Assembly: GCF_040802235.1 (NCBI RefSeq)
Contig: NC_133167.1
Location: 44,328,001-44,392,000, forward strand
Length of the DNA stretch: 64,000 nt
Source: Manis javanica
Lineage: Eukaryota; Chordata; Mammalia; Pholidota; Manidae
Direction of reading: 5' to 3'
The notes beneath the pieces are model-generated. The model saw only the letters and a program-made list of their open reading frames with translations, ran no database searches and was not told the origin of the DNA. This document shows positions 23,936-35,569 of the stretch, in pieces; the stretch's first letter is position 1, and every line of letters starts with the position of its first letter. Position numbers and translations under genes: made by a program.

Positions 23936-25115
23936 ACTCTCACACTGAGAGTTTCCTGCTTCTTCCTAAACTCCTTCACTGTTAATGGTTGGACAGTGAT
24001 TTACAAAAAGTAGGCAGAGGAGAAAAGGGGCTGGGGGCAGTATCATCTAGTAGGTACATAACTGGGAAAAAATAAGAAAAGGTATAAAATTAATTTTTTT
24101 TAAAGTGTAGACTATGAGTTGGGAGAGTTCTTAGAGATTATCTAGCCCAGCTTCTTTCGTAAGTCAATACAGGAAATTTCACCACTAGGTAGGGTTTTAA
24201 GTGGGGACTTGAGCCAGCCACCTTCCAGACAATAGCTCCATACACAAATCAGAAATGGGCTTGAACTCTAAGAGCTTAAATGTGACTCATCAACATCTGC
24301 TTCCTTTAAATATTTTTCTCTTAGAGACTGAAAACCACTTAGAAGGATAGAATAAATTCTCACAACTTCAACGCATAAAAGACAAGGCTTTTACACCAGT
24401 GTCTTTTCAATCCCCTAATTTTTTAGCTCAAATGACTTTCCATCACAAGGCTCTTTTCTGAAGAATATTCAAAAGGATCTATTGAATCATAGCTATAGAA
24501 CTGCTTATTCAAAGTGTTTTAAATAAGTAACATCTAATATTAGTGGAAAACTATCACATTTTGATGTTGAGTTAGCAAAGAGCCCAAATATTAGAGGACT
24601 AAAAGAAGTCTAGGCTAAAGGGAGAAAAAATAATCAAGTTTTGAGAGTATTCCCTTTCTGTTGCTTCTTCTTTCTCCCTGGCAAAAAAAAAAAAAAAAAT
24701 TGCCACTTGCTCCCCAAAGCCCTCCATAAAATTCCTTCAATAACCTGGACCAAGCACCGTGTGTCAGACATTCTTCACTGTATCTGAACATCTCATTTGC
24801 GCCAGTAAAAACGAATGGCCAAACATTTAATCAAACAATTGTTAATATGTTAATAAGCTAATATTCTGCCACAACAAAGTAATAATATCCTTCACCCAGT
24901 TAAAATTCAGGTTCCCAGAAAGTCCCTTAGGAGTGACTCATGTGGGGAATTTCAATGGCATCAGACTCATGGGTTTAAATATATTTGAGCAGTTGTGTCT
25001 TTCTCTCCTTAGCCTTTAATATAAAGAAGGATATTTCCTATGCAGAAGGCTTCCTGTGATTGACTGTGGACAGGGTTGACCCTAGAAATGAAAGAACTAG
25101 TTAATGGCAGTAATA
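23936..25115. other. No gene recognised; A17 run inside
   Basis: A homopolymer of 17 A lies at 24683-24699 without a convincing retroposon upstream. Around 24115-24250 a stretch resembling an old MIR/L3-like repeat is too diverged to name. Confidence 0.45.
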
Positions 25116-25119
25116 CAAT

Positions 25120-25665
25120 CAAAGAACTTAAGAGTGCAATAGCCACCTTCAACAAAGCTAAAGACAAAAGACAGGCATAAATAGCAATCAAAGAAGTACC
25201 ATATAGTATCCAGACTATATGAAGAATTTCTAGAATTAAGAAAATATGAATAACCCAATAGAAAAGCAAGCAAAAGTTATAAATAGGAAACTCATAGAAA
25301 ATTAAGTATAAATGATCCCCAAACATTTGAAAAGATAGCCAACTTCACTTGTAACCAGGAATATGCACATTGAAAGAGCAATGATATACATTTTTCATCT
25401 GCCAGATTAACAAATATTTAAAAGTTTGATTCAATCAAAAAATTGGATAGGAAGCAGGGAAGAAGTCTTTGTTTTTTATATACTACTAATGAGAGTGTAA
25501 AGTGGTAATGCCATTTGTGAGATTCTACAGCATTTAAAATGTGCCCTCTTTGGAAGCAATGCTAAGTCTTCCTATTCGTCCTGGAATAAATTTCACACAA
25601 GCCTAATGCACCTACAGGGGTGCTTGTTGGAGTGTCATTTATATAACAACCTATTGACCTGTAAT
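25120..25665 (+). mobile_element. Old L1 ORF2 fragment
   Basis: ATACTATATGAAGAATTTCTAG...TATGAATAACCCAATAGAAAAGC...AACATTTGAAAAGATAGCCAACTTCAC...CTACTAATGAGAGTGTAAAGTGG follows the ORF2 C-terminal region of old L1s in sense orientation. Both ends are ragged. Confidence 0.7.
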
Positions 25666-25954
25666 CCTTTGTTGTCTTATTCCCCAAACTGAAACCAATA
25701 GATGCTAACCCTCTCACATTCTAAAGAGGTCCACTAAGCATCCCTCAAATTCAGTCCCTTAGGATTCCTGAAACTGCAGCCACAGTATTGGAGTCACTAT
25801 GGAAAATAGTCTAAAGAAGACAAGCTAATAAGCAGAGACAATCTAGGTTTTTTTCAGGATATCATTAAGCCAATGGAACTAAATGGTTCCTGATTAAAAA
25901 TAATGTCAATAATAAACATCAACTTCCACAAAACAGGAAATACCCAGGTAGAAC

Positions 25955-26635
25955 CATTTGTCTATTGATGGACACTAGTTATTTCTCATTTTTTGGATAG
26001 TGATCATTCTGACTGATGTGAGGTGATATGTCATTGTGGTTTTGATTTGCATTTCCCTGATGATTAGTGATGTGGAGCATCTTTTCATGTGCCTATTGGC
26101 CATCTGTATTTCTTCTTGGAGAAGTGTCTGTTCAGGTCCTCTGCCCATTTTTTAATAGAGTTATTTGTTTTTTGGGTGTTGAGGCATATGAGTCTTTATA
26201 TATTTGGATGTTAACCCCTTAGCAGATGAGCCATTTATGAATATATTCTCCCATACTGTAGGATGCCTTTTTGTTCTGCTGATGGTGTCCTTTGCTGTAC
26301 AGAAGCTTTTTAATTTGATGCAGTCCCACTTGTTCATTTTTTATTTTGTTTCCCTTGCTTAAGGACATGTGTCCAGGAAAAACTTGCTCTTATTTATGTT
26401 CAAGAGATTTTTTCCTGTTTTCTTCTAAGAGTTTTATGGTTTCATGTCTTACATTCATTCTTTGATCCATTTCAAATTTACTTTGTGTATGAAGTTCGAC
26501 AGTAATCCAGTTTCATTTTCTTGCATGTAACTGTCCAGTTTTCCCAACAACAGTTATTGAAGAGGCTGTCTTTCTCCCCATTGTATATTCATGGCTCCTT
26601 TATCATATATTAATTGACCATATATGCATGGGCAT
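25955..26635 (-). mobile_element. L1 ORF2 C-terminal fragment, inverted
   Basis: GATGTGAGGTGATATGTCATTG, GCCCATTTTTTAATAGAG, ATTCTCCCATACTGTAGGATGCC and CCAGTTTTCCCAACAACAG are the same landmarks, in the same order, as L1-b at 42310-42860. It belongs to a younger L1 group than the fragment before it. Neither an L1 3' tail nor a 5' end is present. Confidence 0.8.
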
Positions 26636-26639
26636 CCCT

Positions 26640-27265
26640 TGCCATTTTTACATTACCTGATTCCTGCCTCAGCAGTACCAAGCTTAATATAATGCAAAAT
26701 AAGCTTTCTCTGCTCTTACTCCCTAGATTTTAAACATTTCTAGAGAAAGTCAGTAGATTGGATCTACAACAATTTAATGTGTCTAATTTTAGCTAAGCTC
26801 TTGTTACTGCCCAGAAATTCTTGTATTCAGCTACAGTCAACTCTCAGCACAGCTCTTCCATATGACTCCCCTTGCCCTTCAGTTCCTACCTCTCTGTTGG
26901 CAATGTCTTAGAACATACTAGTCACTTGCCTGTTTACAAGTTAAGACCCAAGATACCTGATGTAGACCTCATGCAGTTCCATTTGCTCTATCTCAGTATC
27001 TCTTGGAATTTTAATCTGCCCCCTCCTTTTCTTTGCTCTTGCCTCCAAGAACAAAGATGTCTTTTCCTTTATAAAGTTTAACTTAGCCTGTATTTCCAGT
27101 CTTCTCAGTTTCCTCTGGGATCTTATTCTACTAAGAACCTCTCTTGATGGTGTTTTCATTTACTCACACTGTTTGAATTCCTACAAATATTCTCCTTCCT
27201 ATAAAGATCCTTCCCTTTACTACCTTTACTTTACTTTTGCCTGCGTTGCTGTCCTAATTTTTCTT
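26640..27265. other. No gene recognised
   Basis: The open frames at 26872-27081 (plus) and 26941-27159 (minus) overlap on opposite strands and lack any recognisable domain. Confidence 0.45.
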
Positions 27266-27269
27266 CTCT

Positions 27270-27640
27270 TCTCTGGAAAACGTAATTGAAAAGTAGACTG
27301 TCATCAAAGTTTCCATTTTTCCTGCTACCCACTCACTGCTCAGTTCCTTGGAATTTGGATTCCACCCTTGATTCTCTTTCTGAAACTGTCCTGTCAGGGT
27401 CACCAGTTGCTCCATAATTGGCAAAGTCTACAATTTTTCTCAAGCCTTTATGTACCACTACCAGTGTTGAGCATCCCCCTCCTTCCTGCAGTTGCTCCTT
27501 TCCTTGGAACTGTGACTAATGACATCCTACTTTTGGGTCACTAATCTTTCCCTGTGCTTCCTTCCCTGACTTCTCTTCTGCCTTCTGTTTGCAATGAGCA
27601 AATACCTAGTAAGGTTCATTAGCCCTCCTTTCTCCTATAC
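27270..27640 (+). repeat. L2 LINE fragment (reverse transcriptase region)
   Basis: CACTCACTGCTCAGTTCCTTGGAATTTGGATTCCACCC...GAAACTGTCCTGTCAGGGTCACC...TGACTAATGACATCC parallels sense L2 in the region upstream of the catalytic YADD block. It may be the same copy as the L2 3' end at 30185-30420. Confidence 0.5.
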
Positions 27641-27767
27641 TCCCTCAGGGTTCCCAAGTATTATCTCTATTCATATTATTCTAAAATCCATACCTTAAGT
27701 GTACCTAAATTCCTAATACATGAGTAAACTACCCTGTACAGTGTATATTTTAAAATATCCATCGATT

Positions 27768-28260
27768 TGTTATGGGTTGAGTTAGTTCTCCCCGCAGAAA
27801 CAAAGCTTTAAAAGGCAGAGACACAAGAGCAAAGCAGAGCTAAAGTTTTATTTGAATACACTCCAAGGGAGGAGCAGGCCAGAGTCAAGGTAGGGGAGGG
27901 TCTGTTTATCAGGTCCTAGCCAGGAGGCCCCTCTTTGACTGACCGTTCTAATTATACACCCATTCCTCTTGGTGCACAAGTTTTTTCCCAGTGTGCACAC
28001 AGAAAAGCCCACAGGGTAGGGGAGAGCAAAACTGCGATTTTATTTTAATAAGATTATGTGAGATGTGGTTTGGGCGATTCTTAGTTTAGTGTCTGCATGG
28101 TGCTGTAATTGGGACCAGTTTAGCCTGGTCTGAGTAAGCAAGGAAGTTCTCTCCCTGCAAAGCGGTTGTTGTCTTCAAGTGGGACCCCTTCATGGGTGGT
28201 TTCTTCTTGAACCTTGTCTTCCGCTTCCCCAGCTGCTCATGTCTATATTTCTACCTAACA
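27768..28260 (-). mobile_element. Solo LTR, unnamed family
   Basis: Read on the minus strand the 493-bp unit begins TGTTAGGTAG and ends CCCATAACA, so its termini form a short TGTTA...TAACA inverted repeat. A TATAAT-type box lies at 27951-27956 and AATAAA at 27847-27852, followed by about 80 bases of U5-like sequence. This U3-R-U5 order supports an LTR. I found no matching target duplication, and the motif CTACCTAAC occurs again just outside (28269-28277), so the 5' boundary could be slightly off. No internal retroviral sequence adjoins it. Confidence 0.65.
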
Positions 28261-28389
28261 TATATATCTACCTAACTTCTAAGTGAATAGGTCCTGAGAA
28301 GATTCTTCAAAGAACCCACATTTAATGGAGAAGTGATAGTCAGGTATCTACCTAATGCAGCTGCAGCTGCAGCAATTTAGGAATGAGAG

Positions 28390-28818
28390 CTAATATTGAG
28401 AGTCTTGGCTGTATGACAGCTCTCATGCTAAAGGCTTTACTGCCAAGAACTTATTAAAGCTTCACAACTCTGTTTGGGAGCTACTAGCACTGTCTCTTAA
28501 GAAGCTATATGCATAGATTGTCTCATAAATCTTTAAAACAACCATCGTTGTAGTTATTCTTGTTTTCCCTATATTAAACTGAGCAAACTAAGGTTTAAAG
28601 AGGTTAAATAAATAATCACACAGCTAGGAAGCGACAGAGTCAGTGCTTGAACCTGACTCTGCAAGGTTGGTGACAATGGCAATATCTATCATTTCTCAGC
28701 AACTACCACATGCTAGGTCCTGTGAAAGGTGGGTATGTATGTTGTCTTATCTCACTTCCAGAAATCCATGAGGTTTTCCTTTAGACATGTTAGAAAACTA
28801 AGAATGAGACGGTTAAAT
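28390..28818 (-). repeat. MIR SINE, antisense, two adjoining segments
   Basis: CATAAATCTTTAAAACAACCATCG...AACTGAGCAAACTAAGGTTTAAAGAGGTTAAATAAATAATCACACAGCTAGGAAG is an antisense MIR. A second antisense MIR-like stretch at 28675-28818 begins with TCATTTCTCAGCAACTACCACATGCTAGG. Confidence 0.7.
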
Positions 28819-28830
28819 AAAAAGCCTTGA

Positions 28831-28985
28831 CATCTTACCACACTGATGGACAGTGACTGCAATGGGGTATGGTGGGGGGGGGGGGGCGGTGCTCGATAAT
28901 AAGGGTGAATGTAATAACCACATTGTTTTTCTTGTGAAACCTTCATGAGAGTGTACATCAATGATATCTTAATTTAAAAAAAAAG
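28831..28985 (+). mobile_element. 5'-truncated L1 insertion (155 bp) with 12-bp target duplication
   Basis: Only the last part of an L1 3' UTR is present, ending in an A-rich tail. AAAAAGCCTTGA flanks it at 28819-28830 and 28986-28997, an exact 12-bp duplication. The segment CTGATGGACAGTGACTG matches L1-a at about 18500-18516, so it belongs to a related L1 group. It carries a run of 13 G at 28874-28886. Confidence 0.92.
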
Positions 28986-28997
28986 AAAAAGCCTTGA

Positions 28998-29534
28998 GTT
29001 ACAGAGCTAATAAATTGCAAAACTGGTATGGTAGATTAAAAGTGGCAACAAATTCTTTGCAGTTCCTGCCATAAAGAGGTGGAGTCTATTTCCTTGCCAC
29101 TTGAGGGATAGAATGAAGCCAGAGGTAACTGGAATTAATCACTTGAGGGCCTCAGTGGCATCTCAAACCTAATATTCAAGTCTGAGCTAGTTGTCTTACA
29201 TGTCTAATACAAGTCTTTTTCATATGCTTTATTCTGATAAATCAAGGACTAAAATCAAACTAATAGGGAACTGAAGCTCAGGTCCACTCCAATACTCCTG
29301 TTCTTCAGCCCCTGAATTGAGTCTACCTTGTGCTTCATTTCCTAATTAATCTTCAGTAAATGCAAATTTTAAGCTTTCAAAACCTGTTCAAAAGCTTTGT
29401 GTGAGATTGGACCACATGGGCCAAGCATGTCCAGCCTCTTTGCCTGCTTACTTATTTACACTCTAAAATTCAGCCAGAATGAATGATTTGTTACCTCTGC
29501 CAGACAGGCTCTCACCACCCTCCCTCTGCTGACA
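28998..29534. other. No gene recognised
   Basis: Nothing convincing. A weak old repeat may start near 29030 (GGTAGATTAAAAGTGGC). Confidence 0.45.
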
Positions 29535-30132
29535 TGTGTGCTTACGGTTATGTGCCTTCACGGCACTGATGTTTGCTTACAATGCTCACTCCTGCTGGGA
29601 GCGAGCCTATGGACTTTTAAGCAATACTAGTTATGTAAGTCTTAAGACAACAGCAATCATTTCTGCAGTAAGGCAGAGTTGCTCTCCTAGCCAAATCAAT
29701 ATAGATCTTGCAGTCAGATTGCTAAGCAATGTTTCCTCCTCTGTTCTTTCCACTGGCCTTCTAACCCTGCCAAACTCCTGCTTCTCAAGAACACCCACTG
29801 CCCCAGGGGAAAGCCCCACCCTTAAACCTCCCTCCCAAGGGCCCCCACCCACAAGATGGCAAACTTCCTGCTTCTCTTCCAGGTCCTCGGTTCCCGCCGA
29901 CGCCACCTGAAGCCCAATCACCTCTCTACACGTTCCCACCGGTGCCAACTGAAGACCAATCACCTCTTTACATATATTTTCGTCACAACCTATATAAATT
30001 GAGCCTGAGAAAAATAAAATTGGTCAGCTTGATCAGACATCCTGTCTTGCTGTCCGTTCTTTGTGTCTCTTGCCCCTTCATTCTCTCCTCCAGGTCGTCG
30101 ACCCCCCGTTGATAGTCCGGCAGGTTGGGACA
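29535..30132 (+). mobile_element. Solo LTR, possibly ERV2/betaretrovirus-like
   Basis: The unit holds a TATATAA box at 29991-29997 and AATAAA at 30013-30018. A pyrimidine-rich R/U5 (CTTGCCCCTTCATTCTCTCC) follows, and the end is GTCCGGCAGGTTGGGACA. The U5 style (GTCGACCCCC...CCGGCAGG...GGGACA) recalls betaretroviral LTRs. Direct repetition within U3 is visible: CCGCCGACGCCACCTGAAGCCCAATCACCTCT recurs as CCACCGGTGCCAACTGAAGACCAATCACCTCT about 50 bases on. The 5' edge is approximate and no 6-bp target duplication was found. No primer binding site follows, hence solo. The 124-codon open frame inside is incidental. Confidence 0.7.
29991..30018 (+). promoter_or_regulatory. TATA box and AATAAA signal of the LTR
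   Basis: TATATAA (29991-29997) and AATAAA (30013-30018) are only 15 bases apart, a compact arrangement that implies the polyadenylation signal lies near the transcription start, as in several betaretroviral LTRs with short R. Confidence 0.55.
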
Positions 30133-30184
30133 CACTCCCACCCCAGTTCACCTGTCAAAGTAACAACCACATTAAACACTGTCT

Positions 30185-30420
30185 CTCCTCTGAGTTTTTC
30201 TTGATGCCTCCAGGTGGAAGAGGTTCTCTTTGAATTACCCATAAAAACTTTGCTTTTCTATTTTAAGTATTCATCTTGTGTTATGGTTATTTATGGAAAG
30301 TTGTCATTCCTTTTACTAGATTTCAAGCTCTCTAAGGAAGGGAAGGTATGTTAGTCATTGGTGCATCACCAACAGCAGAATTTTGATAATTTCGGGACCC
30401 AATAAATAAAACATTTTCCT
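30185..30420 (+). repeat. L2 LINE 3' end
   Basis: TTCTTGATGCCTCCAGGTGGAAGAGG...GATTTCAAGCTCTCTAAGGAAGGGAAGG...GGACCCAATAAATAAAAC is in the order of a sense L2 3' end. Confidence 0.5.
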
Positions 30421-30939
30421 TCCTCTGAGTCAAAACCAATTGAGAAAAAGACAAGGAAGTCATACTGGTGGAAAAATGTCTTCTATCATGTCTTTTATCA
30501 GCTTTATTACTGATAAAAACTAGATTAGGAAATATGACCAAATGACTTGTCTGTTACCTCTAAAATAGCAGGCTTATCATCTACCCTGTCATGGAATTGC
30601 AGACAAGTTCAAGTCTTCCCCCCAGGGCCAAGCCTGACAGTTTGTAGAAAGCCAGACCAGAATGTACCTGGTCTGCACAATGGCAGATCCATCGACCACA
30701 CAGCCCAGCTTCTCCCAAACCCTTCAGGGTGAGAAGTGAGTGACAAGGCAGACCTGACATATTTGTCCAGCTGAAGACCCTCCAGTGCAGAAACATGAGG
30801 ATTGGCTTTGATGAAGGTGATGAAATCTAAGAGGACAGGCTGTCTTTAATTAACACCCAACCAGATCCATGGAGCAAGGAATAGAAGAAAAATAATTTAA
30901 TATAGTAGAATTTAGACATGTACAGATAATATGAATATA
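30421..30939. other. No gene recognised
   Basis: No supported gene, RNA or named repeat. Confidence 0.5.
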
Positions 30940-31190
30940 ATAGTGATGCTAGTGCTGGTGGTAGTATATCCTGAATTTTACAATGAGTGTAAGACATTGT
31001 TCCAAGTTTCTACATTGCAGTAACTTGGTTATCATCCCAATAACTCTATGTAGCATGTACTAATATTATCTCTACTACCCAAAGAAACTGGGATACAGAG
31101 AGCTTTTAAAAATTATGCAGCTAGTAAGTGGTAGAGCTGGAATTCAAACACAGTCTCCCTCTAAAACCCAGCTATTTATAAGCTGAGAAA
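30940..31190 (-). repeat. MIR SINE, antisense
   Basis: GAGTGTAAGACATTGTTCCAAG...AACTCTATGTAGCATGTACTAATATTATC...ATGCAGCTAGTAAGTGGTAGAGCTGGAATTCAAAC matches antisense MIR over most of its length. Confidence 0.85.
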
Positions 31191-33395
31191 TATTAATGCC
31201 CCATTCATATTGCTATGCTATCTAAAACTCACCCACTCACACTCCACTTCCCAAATCTCAGCAACTTAAATAACTCAAGGTATCTCTTTGTCACAAATAG
31301 GTTGTTTCTGGTTTGGTAGCCTGCAAATGAAGAATTTCTGTTATTGTGTGATCAAACCATTGTATATTTGCATCAATAATGAAACCCCAGATTGCTTTCC
31401 AGAATCTAGACACCCTAGATACCCAAGTAGTAATAGCATCCTCCCATGGTTTTATTTTTCATTAACTTCTTTTTCCATTGTAAAATGTATATTTAAATGA
31501 TAAAGTCCCATGTCTAGAGATGCTTCTTTTTCTCCCTCACTCCCATTCCCAAACCATGAATGTGTTGGTTTTTTTCTTTAAAAACTTTAGTTTACTTCTA
31601 AGCCACTTCCCTCAACTAAGAAAACATGATAGAGACTGTGTGGCATGAAAGGATTAGCAAGGGAATGAAAAATTTCTTGCTAATTAAATGCAGGCCTGGC
31701 AGACTAAACTGATTGTCTCTTGGGACATGCTGAGTCAGCACTAATCAAGAGCAACAGGTATGAAGAGAAGTAGGCATACACAGCATTCAGTTATTGAGGA
31801 CAGTTGCCTCCTGGGCTGCCACCAGCATGAAGGTCCAGAAGGACACCCCCACACAGGCCTGACCCGGGCTAACCAGCTCCACCCAGTGTTACTGCAGGCA
31901 GGGGTGTGATCACCTCCACTTCAGAATTCCCAGATTACAGTAGAATGCATGAGAAGGGGAGGAGCAGGAGGGCAGGGAAGCAGGATAAGGTGAAGAGAAC
32001 AATATACATGGGCTAATTTTTATAGTGCAATAGTCTTTCAGTTGCCTTTTGATTGCTGCTTTAATGAAAAGCAAGTTTAAAATTTCTTTTGACACTTGGA
32101 CAAAATCTGGATAAGAGTCTGATATGCCTTAGTACACTTGAACAGCCCCTCCGTAGCCACAACCAAGACCTTGGACACCCTGCAAGAAGAGTCAGCAATT
32201 TCTCTTAGATGCTCAGGGAACATCCCTGTATCTGCTCCTGACCCCTCATGCCTCTGGTTTGGCAAATCCAGTGTCATTATTATTCAGCAATATTTATAGA
32301 GCAAGGGCCCTGCATAAATAAACACGGTCCCTACCTTCATTAATCCTGTAGCCTAAACTAGAGGAAAATAAACATCCCTGTGTGACCCACTTAGATTAGT
32401 CCCTATCTCATAGTAAGTGCTGTACTGAGACTGTGATGATGATTCATCTTAGATCCTACTGCCTCTTGCCTGGATGTAGCCCTTGGCTCATTCCTCGGAG
32501 ATTCATATCTCGGTCAGACTCTGAGTTTGCTTCTTGGCACTTTCTCCCAGACAATTGGTCACTTCCCATCATTCTCTCTCTGTCTCTTGTACATGCGCAC
32601 ACCCCACCCCCACCTCCAGGATCAGAGCTCAAGTTCAGCACCTCAGATTTAAATGCATGTTTCTCAATCTTTAAATTGGTGAATTTACACTCAAGTTAAA
32701 AGGGAAAGGGGAAAAATTCACTGTCCTGCTTTTGAAAAATTGTGTTCAAAAGAATAATAGTATGTGTCTATGGTCTAAAAACAGGCTGGAAGATGATCAA
32801 AATTAATTACTTGAAATGTTGTTTGCATTTGAAATGCAAGTGTTTAGTGAGCAATTGCTCTGCTGAAGGATTGTATACATCTTTCCAGTCAGCAGGATGT
32901 TGTTCAATATGTGTTCATAAAGAACATGAGTTTCGATGATTTCACCCTTGCCAAGAAGAATTATAATTCCTGTTTTGAAGCCAACAAAAGCTCAAATGCT
33001 TCTGACTATGTCACATCTGACTGGAAACAGAGCCCTTAAGTGAATGAATCATTGAACACAGTAACTTATTAATCCTGACATTATGTAGGGCAGCCAGCTA
33101 GACCCCTGCCTTCCAGAAGCTTCCAAAGGGAGACAAACCTGTTGATGATGAGAAATATCTTCAACCCTAAGAAACAGCCTGAATTATGTGCCAATGAGGA
33201 GACAGCCCAGTACCACTAAAGACTCTAAACCAAAGTGTGGAACCATTTCTGATACCATAACCCTTAAGGGAATTTCACATCCAATGCCAAAGCAAGGGTA
33301 TGTGGTCTAGGATTCCCACGGCTCATAGTACAGTAGCACTTTAAAGTGTCTGCACTACATGGCAAGATATAAATCATGCATAATAAATGTATTGA
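31191..33395. other. No gene recognised
   Basis: About 2.2 kb of mixed composition. The open frame 32433-32699 and its minus-strand partner 32456-32641 overlap and have no domain. Around 32284-32400 a weak old repeat is possible. Confidence 0.4.
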
Positions 33396-33399
33396 TGTG

Positions 33400-33845
33400 T
33401 GGTAAAATAAACATTTTTTTCTGGCTGCCCAACATCTAGTTACCCTACATCTAGTAACAGCCCACAATTTATGTTTGGGGATTAACTCTTCCACACTCTC
33501 AGTCCATGTGGTTCTTATGCAGCTAATTCCACTTTCAGCTGTGGAGGATATTACATGACCCAGACTTGGCCAGAGCATCGTTTTATAGGGTGCCCATTAC
33601 TAATTCACAAGCATGTCAATCACGCCAATGAGAGTCCCCGATTTGTTGGAGCCACCAAGTTGGCAGATTTCTGTCCCACTAAACTCTAACCAGAAAAGTT
33701 GTGAGACCGGGGCTGCTGCAGCTCTCTTGTCACCAAGAAGAGCCTTAGAATGAAGCATGTTTATGTCACACATGGATCCTCAATGGATTTTTCAGTTATG
33801 TGAGCCAGTAAATGCCTTTCTTAAGCTAGACTGGTTTTGAGAGTT
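33400..33845 (+). repeat. Ancient repeat, MaLR-like, unnamed
   Basis: ATTACATGACCCAGACTTGGCCAGAGC... and the terminal TTTTTCAGTTATGTGAGCCAGTAAATGCCTTTCTTAAGC resemble a widespread old mammalian repeat whose family I cannot fix. Sense orientation is judged from the AGTAAAT-type end. Confidence 0.4.
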
Positions 33846-34324
33846 TTGTGCATTTTCTTTTTACCTAACACAACTTGCAAGTGTGGTATATCCTACCTTA
33901 GGCAAACAGTGGCTGATTGAGGAGCTAGTCCTTAAGGAAACTCCCTTTCTCTCCAATCCACTGAGTCTTTGCTGTCCCTTCACTAGAACCCATGACTCAT
34001 AGGGCTGCAGCCAGAGTTGTTGCTCCTCCTGTAAGGAAATTTTCAAGTCCTATTTTCTCTACCATCCTCTGATCCCTGGAAGTTCCCCAGGAGCCAGTAT
34101 GGGTGGGACTCTATCACCCTCCCACCCTCATGGTGCTACCACCTACTGTGGGGCCTTGGGAAACACTCTCCCTGCCTGCACCCCTCCACTGCTGCAGCCC
34201 TTCCTCTCCACAGTTCTCCTGTGCAGCCGTTGCTGAGGGTCTTGCCCACCCATGGGAAGTGTGAGTGAGCATTATCTTCTAGTGTTCTGTGGGCAAGGAA
34301 TAATTGTTAACATGTTGAATACAC

Positions 34325-34480
34325 ATTAGGATACAGTCATTATTAAGAGCTTTACATGGGTTACCTCATGTAATCCTCTCAACAACCCTGACATGTGGGC
34401 TTATTATTCCAATTTTATAGATCAAGAAGCTGAGGCATAGAACAGTTAAATAAATTTCCCAAAGTCACACCACCTAAATT
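34325..34480 (-). repeat. MIR SINE, antisense
   Basis: AAGAGCTTTACATGGGTTACCTCATGTAATCCTCTCAACAACCC...TTTTATAGATCAAGAAGCTGAGGCATAGAACAGTTAAATAAATTTCCC is a good antisense MIR core. Confidence 0.85.
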
Positions 34481-34869
34481 GCACCTCATTAGATGGAAAG
34501 GAATACTACATTCTCCTGCCAGTCCTGGCATTGCTTCTTTGGGCTCCGGTCAGATACTGATAATTTATGTACATGTATGTCACAGAACTGGGGAGGGGAA
34601 GGGGAGCCCAGGGTCAGGCAGAGACCAGATGATTCAGTTAAGTAGAGATAAAAAGAATGTAAGATGTATGTTGGGTGGAAAAGAACAGAACAATAATGTA
34701 TAATTACAAGGAAACTAATGTCTTTGCAGTTGTTCATAGCAAAGACTATTCCAGAAAGATGTGATGTCCCACAAATTCATCTATCTTTTATCTTTGAAAG
34801 GCACCATGCCAGAAACCTTGTATTGTTAGTGTTCTATCAGTGTTCTTTTCCTCTCAGGGTGTGCTCTAC

Positions 34870-35095
34870 ATATTCATTTCATTAATTCAGCAAATGTTTA
34901 TCACTTGTTTATTATGTACCAAGCACTATTCCAGGCATGGGATACACAACTGGCAGAAAACCTCAATATACTTGCCTTAATGGAGTTTATACTATCAAGC
35001 TGTATATTACACAAAGAACTGTTAAGTTACAATTGAGATAAATGTCTCAAGGAGAGATGAATGGTAACATCTAGGGGAGCCTACAGTGGGAGAAG
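34870..35095 (+). repeat. Ancient interspersed repeat, unnamed
   Basis: TTCAGCAAATGTTTATCACTTGTTTATTATGTACCAAGCACTATTCCAGGCATGGGATACAC followed by TTAATGGAGTTTATACTATC is a common old mammalian repeat pattern also hinted at near 7310. Family not identified. Confidence 0.45.
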
Positions 35096-35569
35096 TGGCC
35101 AGTAAGGGAGGTTAAGCAAAAGAGAAAGAAAAGAAAAAAAAGATACATGTTTGGAGGACTTTTGTTCAGGCCCTCAGTTCCCACATTTGTTTCAATTGAG
35201 ATGGTTCCCTTCATTATTTTCTTATTTTCAACTTCTCAACACTTTAATGTCCTCTACACTGAATGCCCACATTCTCACCCCACCCACACACTGGGTAAGC
35301 CTGCCCTTCCTTACCCTTTCCCAGGCTCTGAGTCATTCTCCAGCCCTCAGTCCCAGTCAAAACATATATGTCTGTATGTTTTGGTCTCATTCCTCAGACC
35401 TTATTCTATTTGAAAATCACATGGTTGTGGCCAAGATGTGTCATAGATGTTGTGTTTATAGATGTAGCAAAGACTGTCAGCTGCCTAGCCAATATGCACT
35501 GGTCCCTTCTTCCTTAGTATTAGAATTTTTGTTTGATTTGATTAATGCACCTAACTAAAAATACAATTT

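Noticed and set aside
24683..24699. A17 as a processed-pseudogene tail
   Set aside because: No coding-like sequence upstream and no flanking duplication found.
28251..28350. CTACCTAA repeated three times, as a possible CRISPR-like or regulatory array
   Set aside because: Irregular spacing and short units in mammalian DNA; probably local slippage near an LTR edge.
29536..29910. 124-codon open frame
   Set aside because: Sits inside U3 of the LTR at 29535-30132. No known LTR protein and low-complexity Ser/Pro content.
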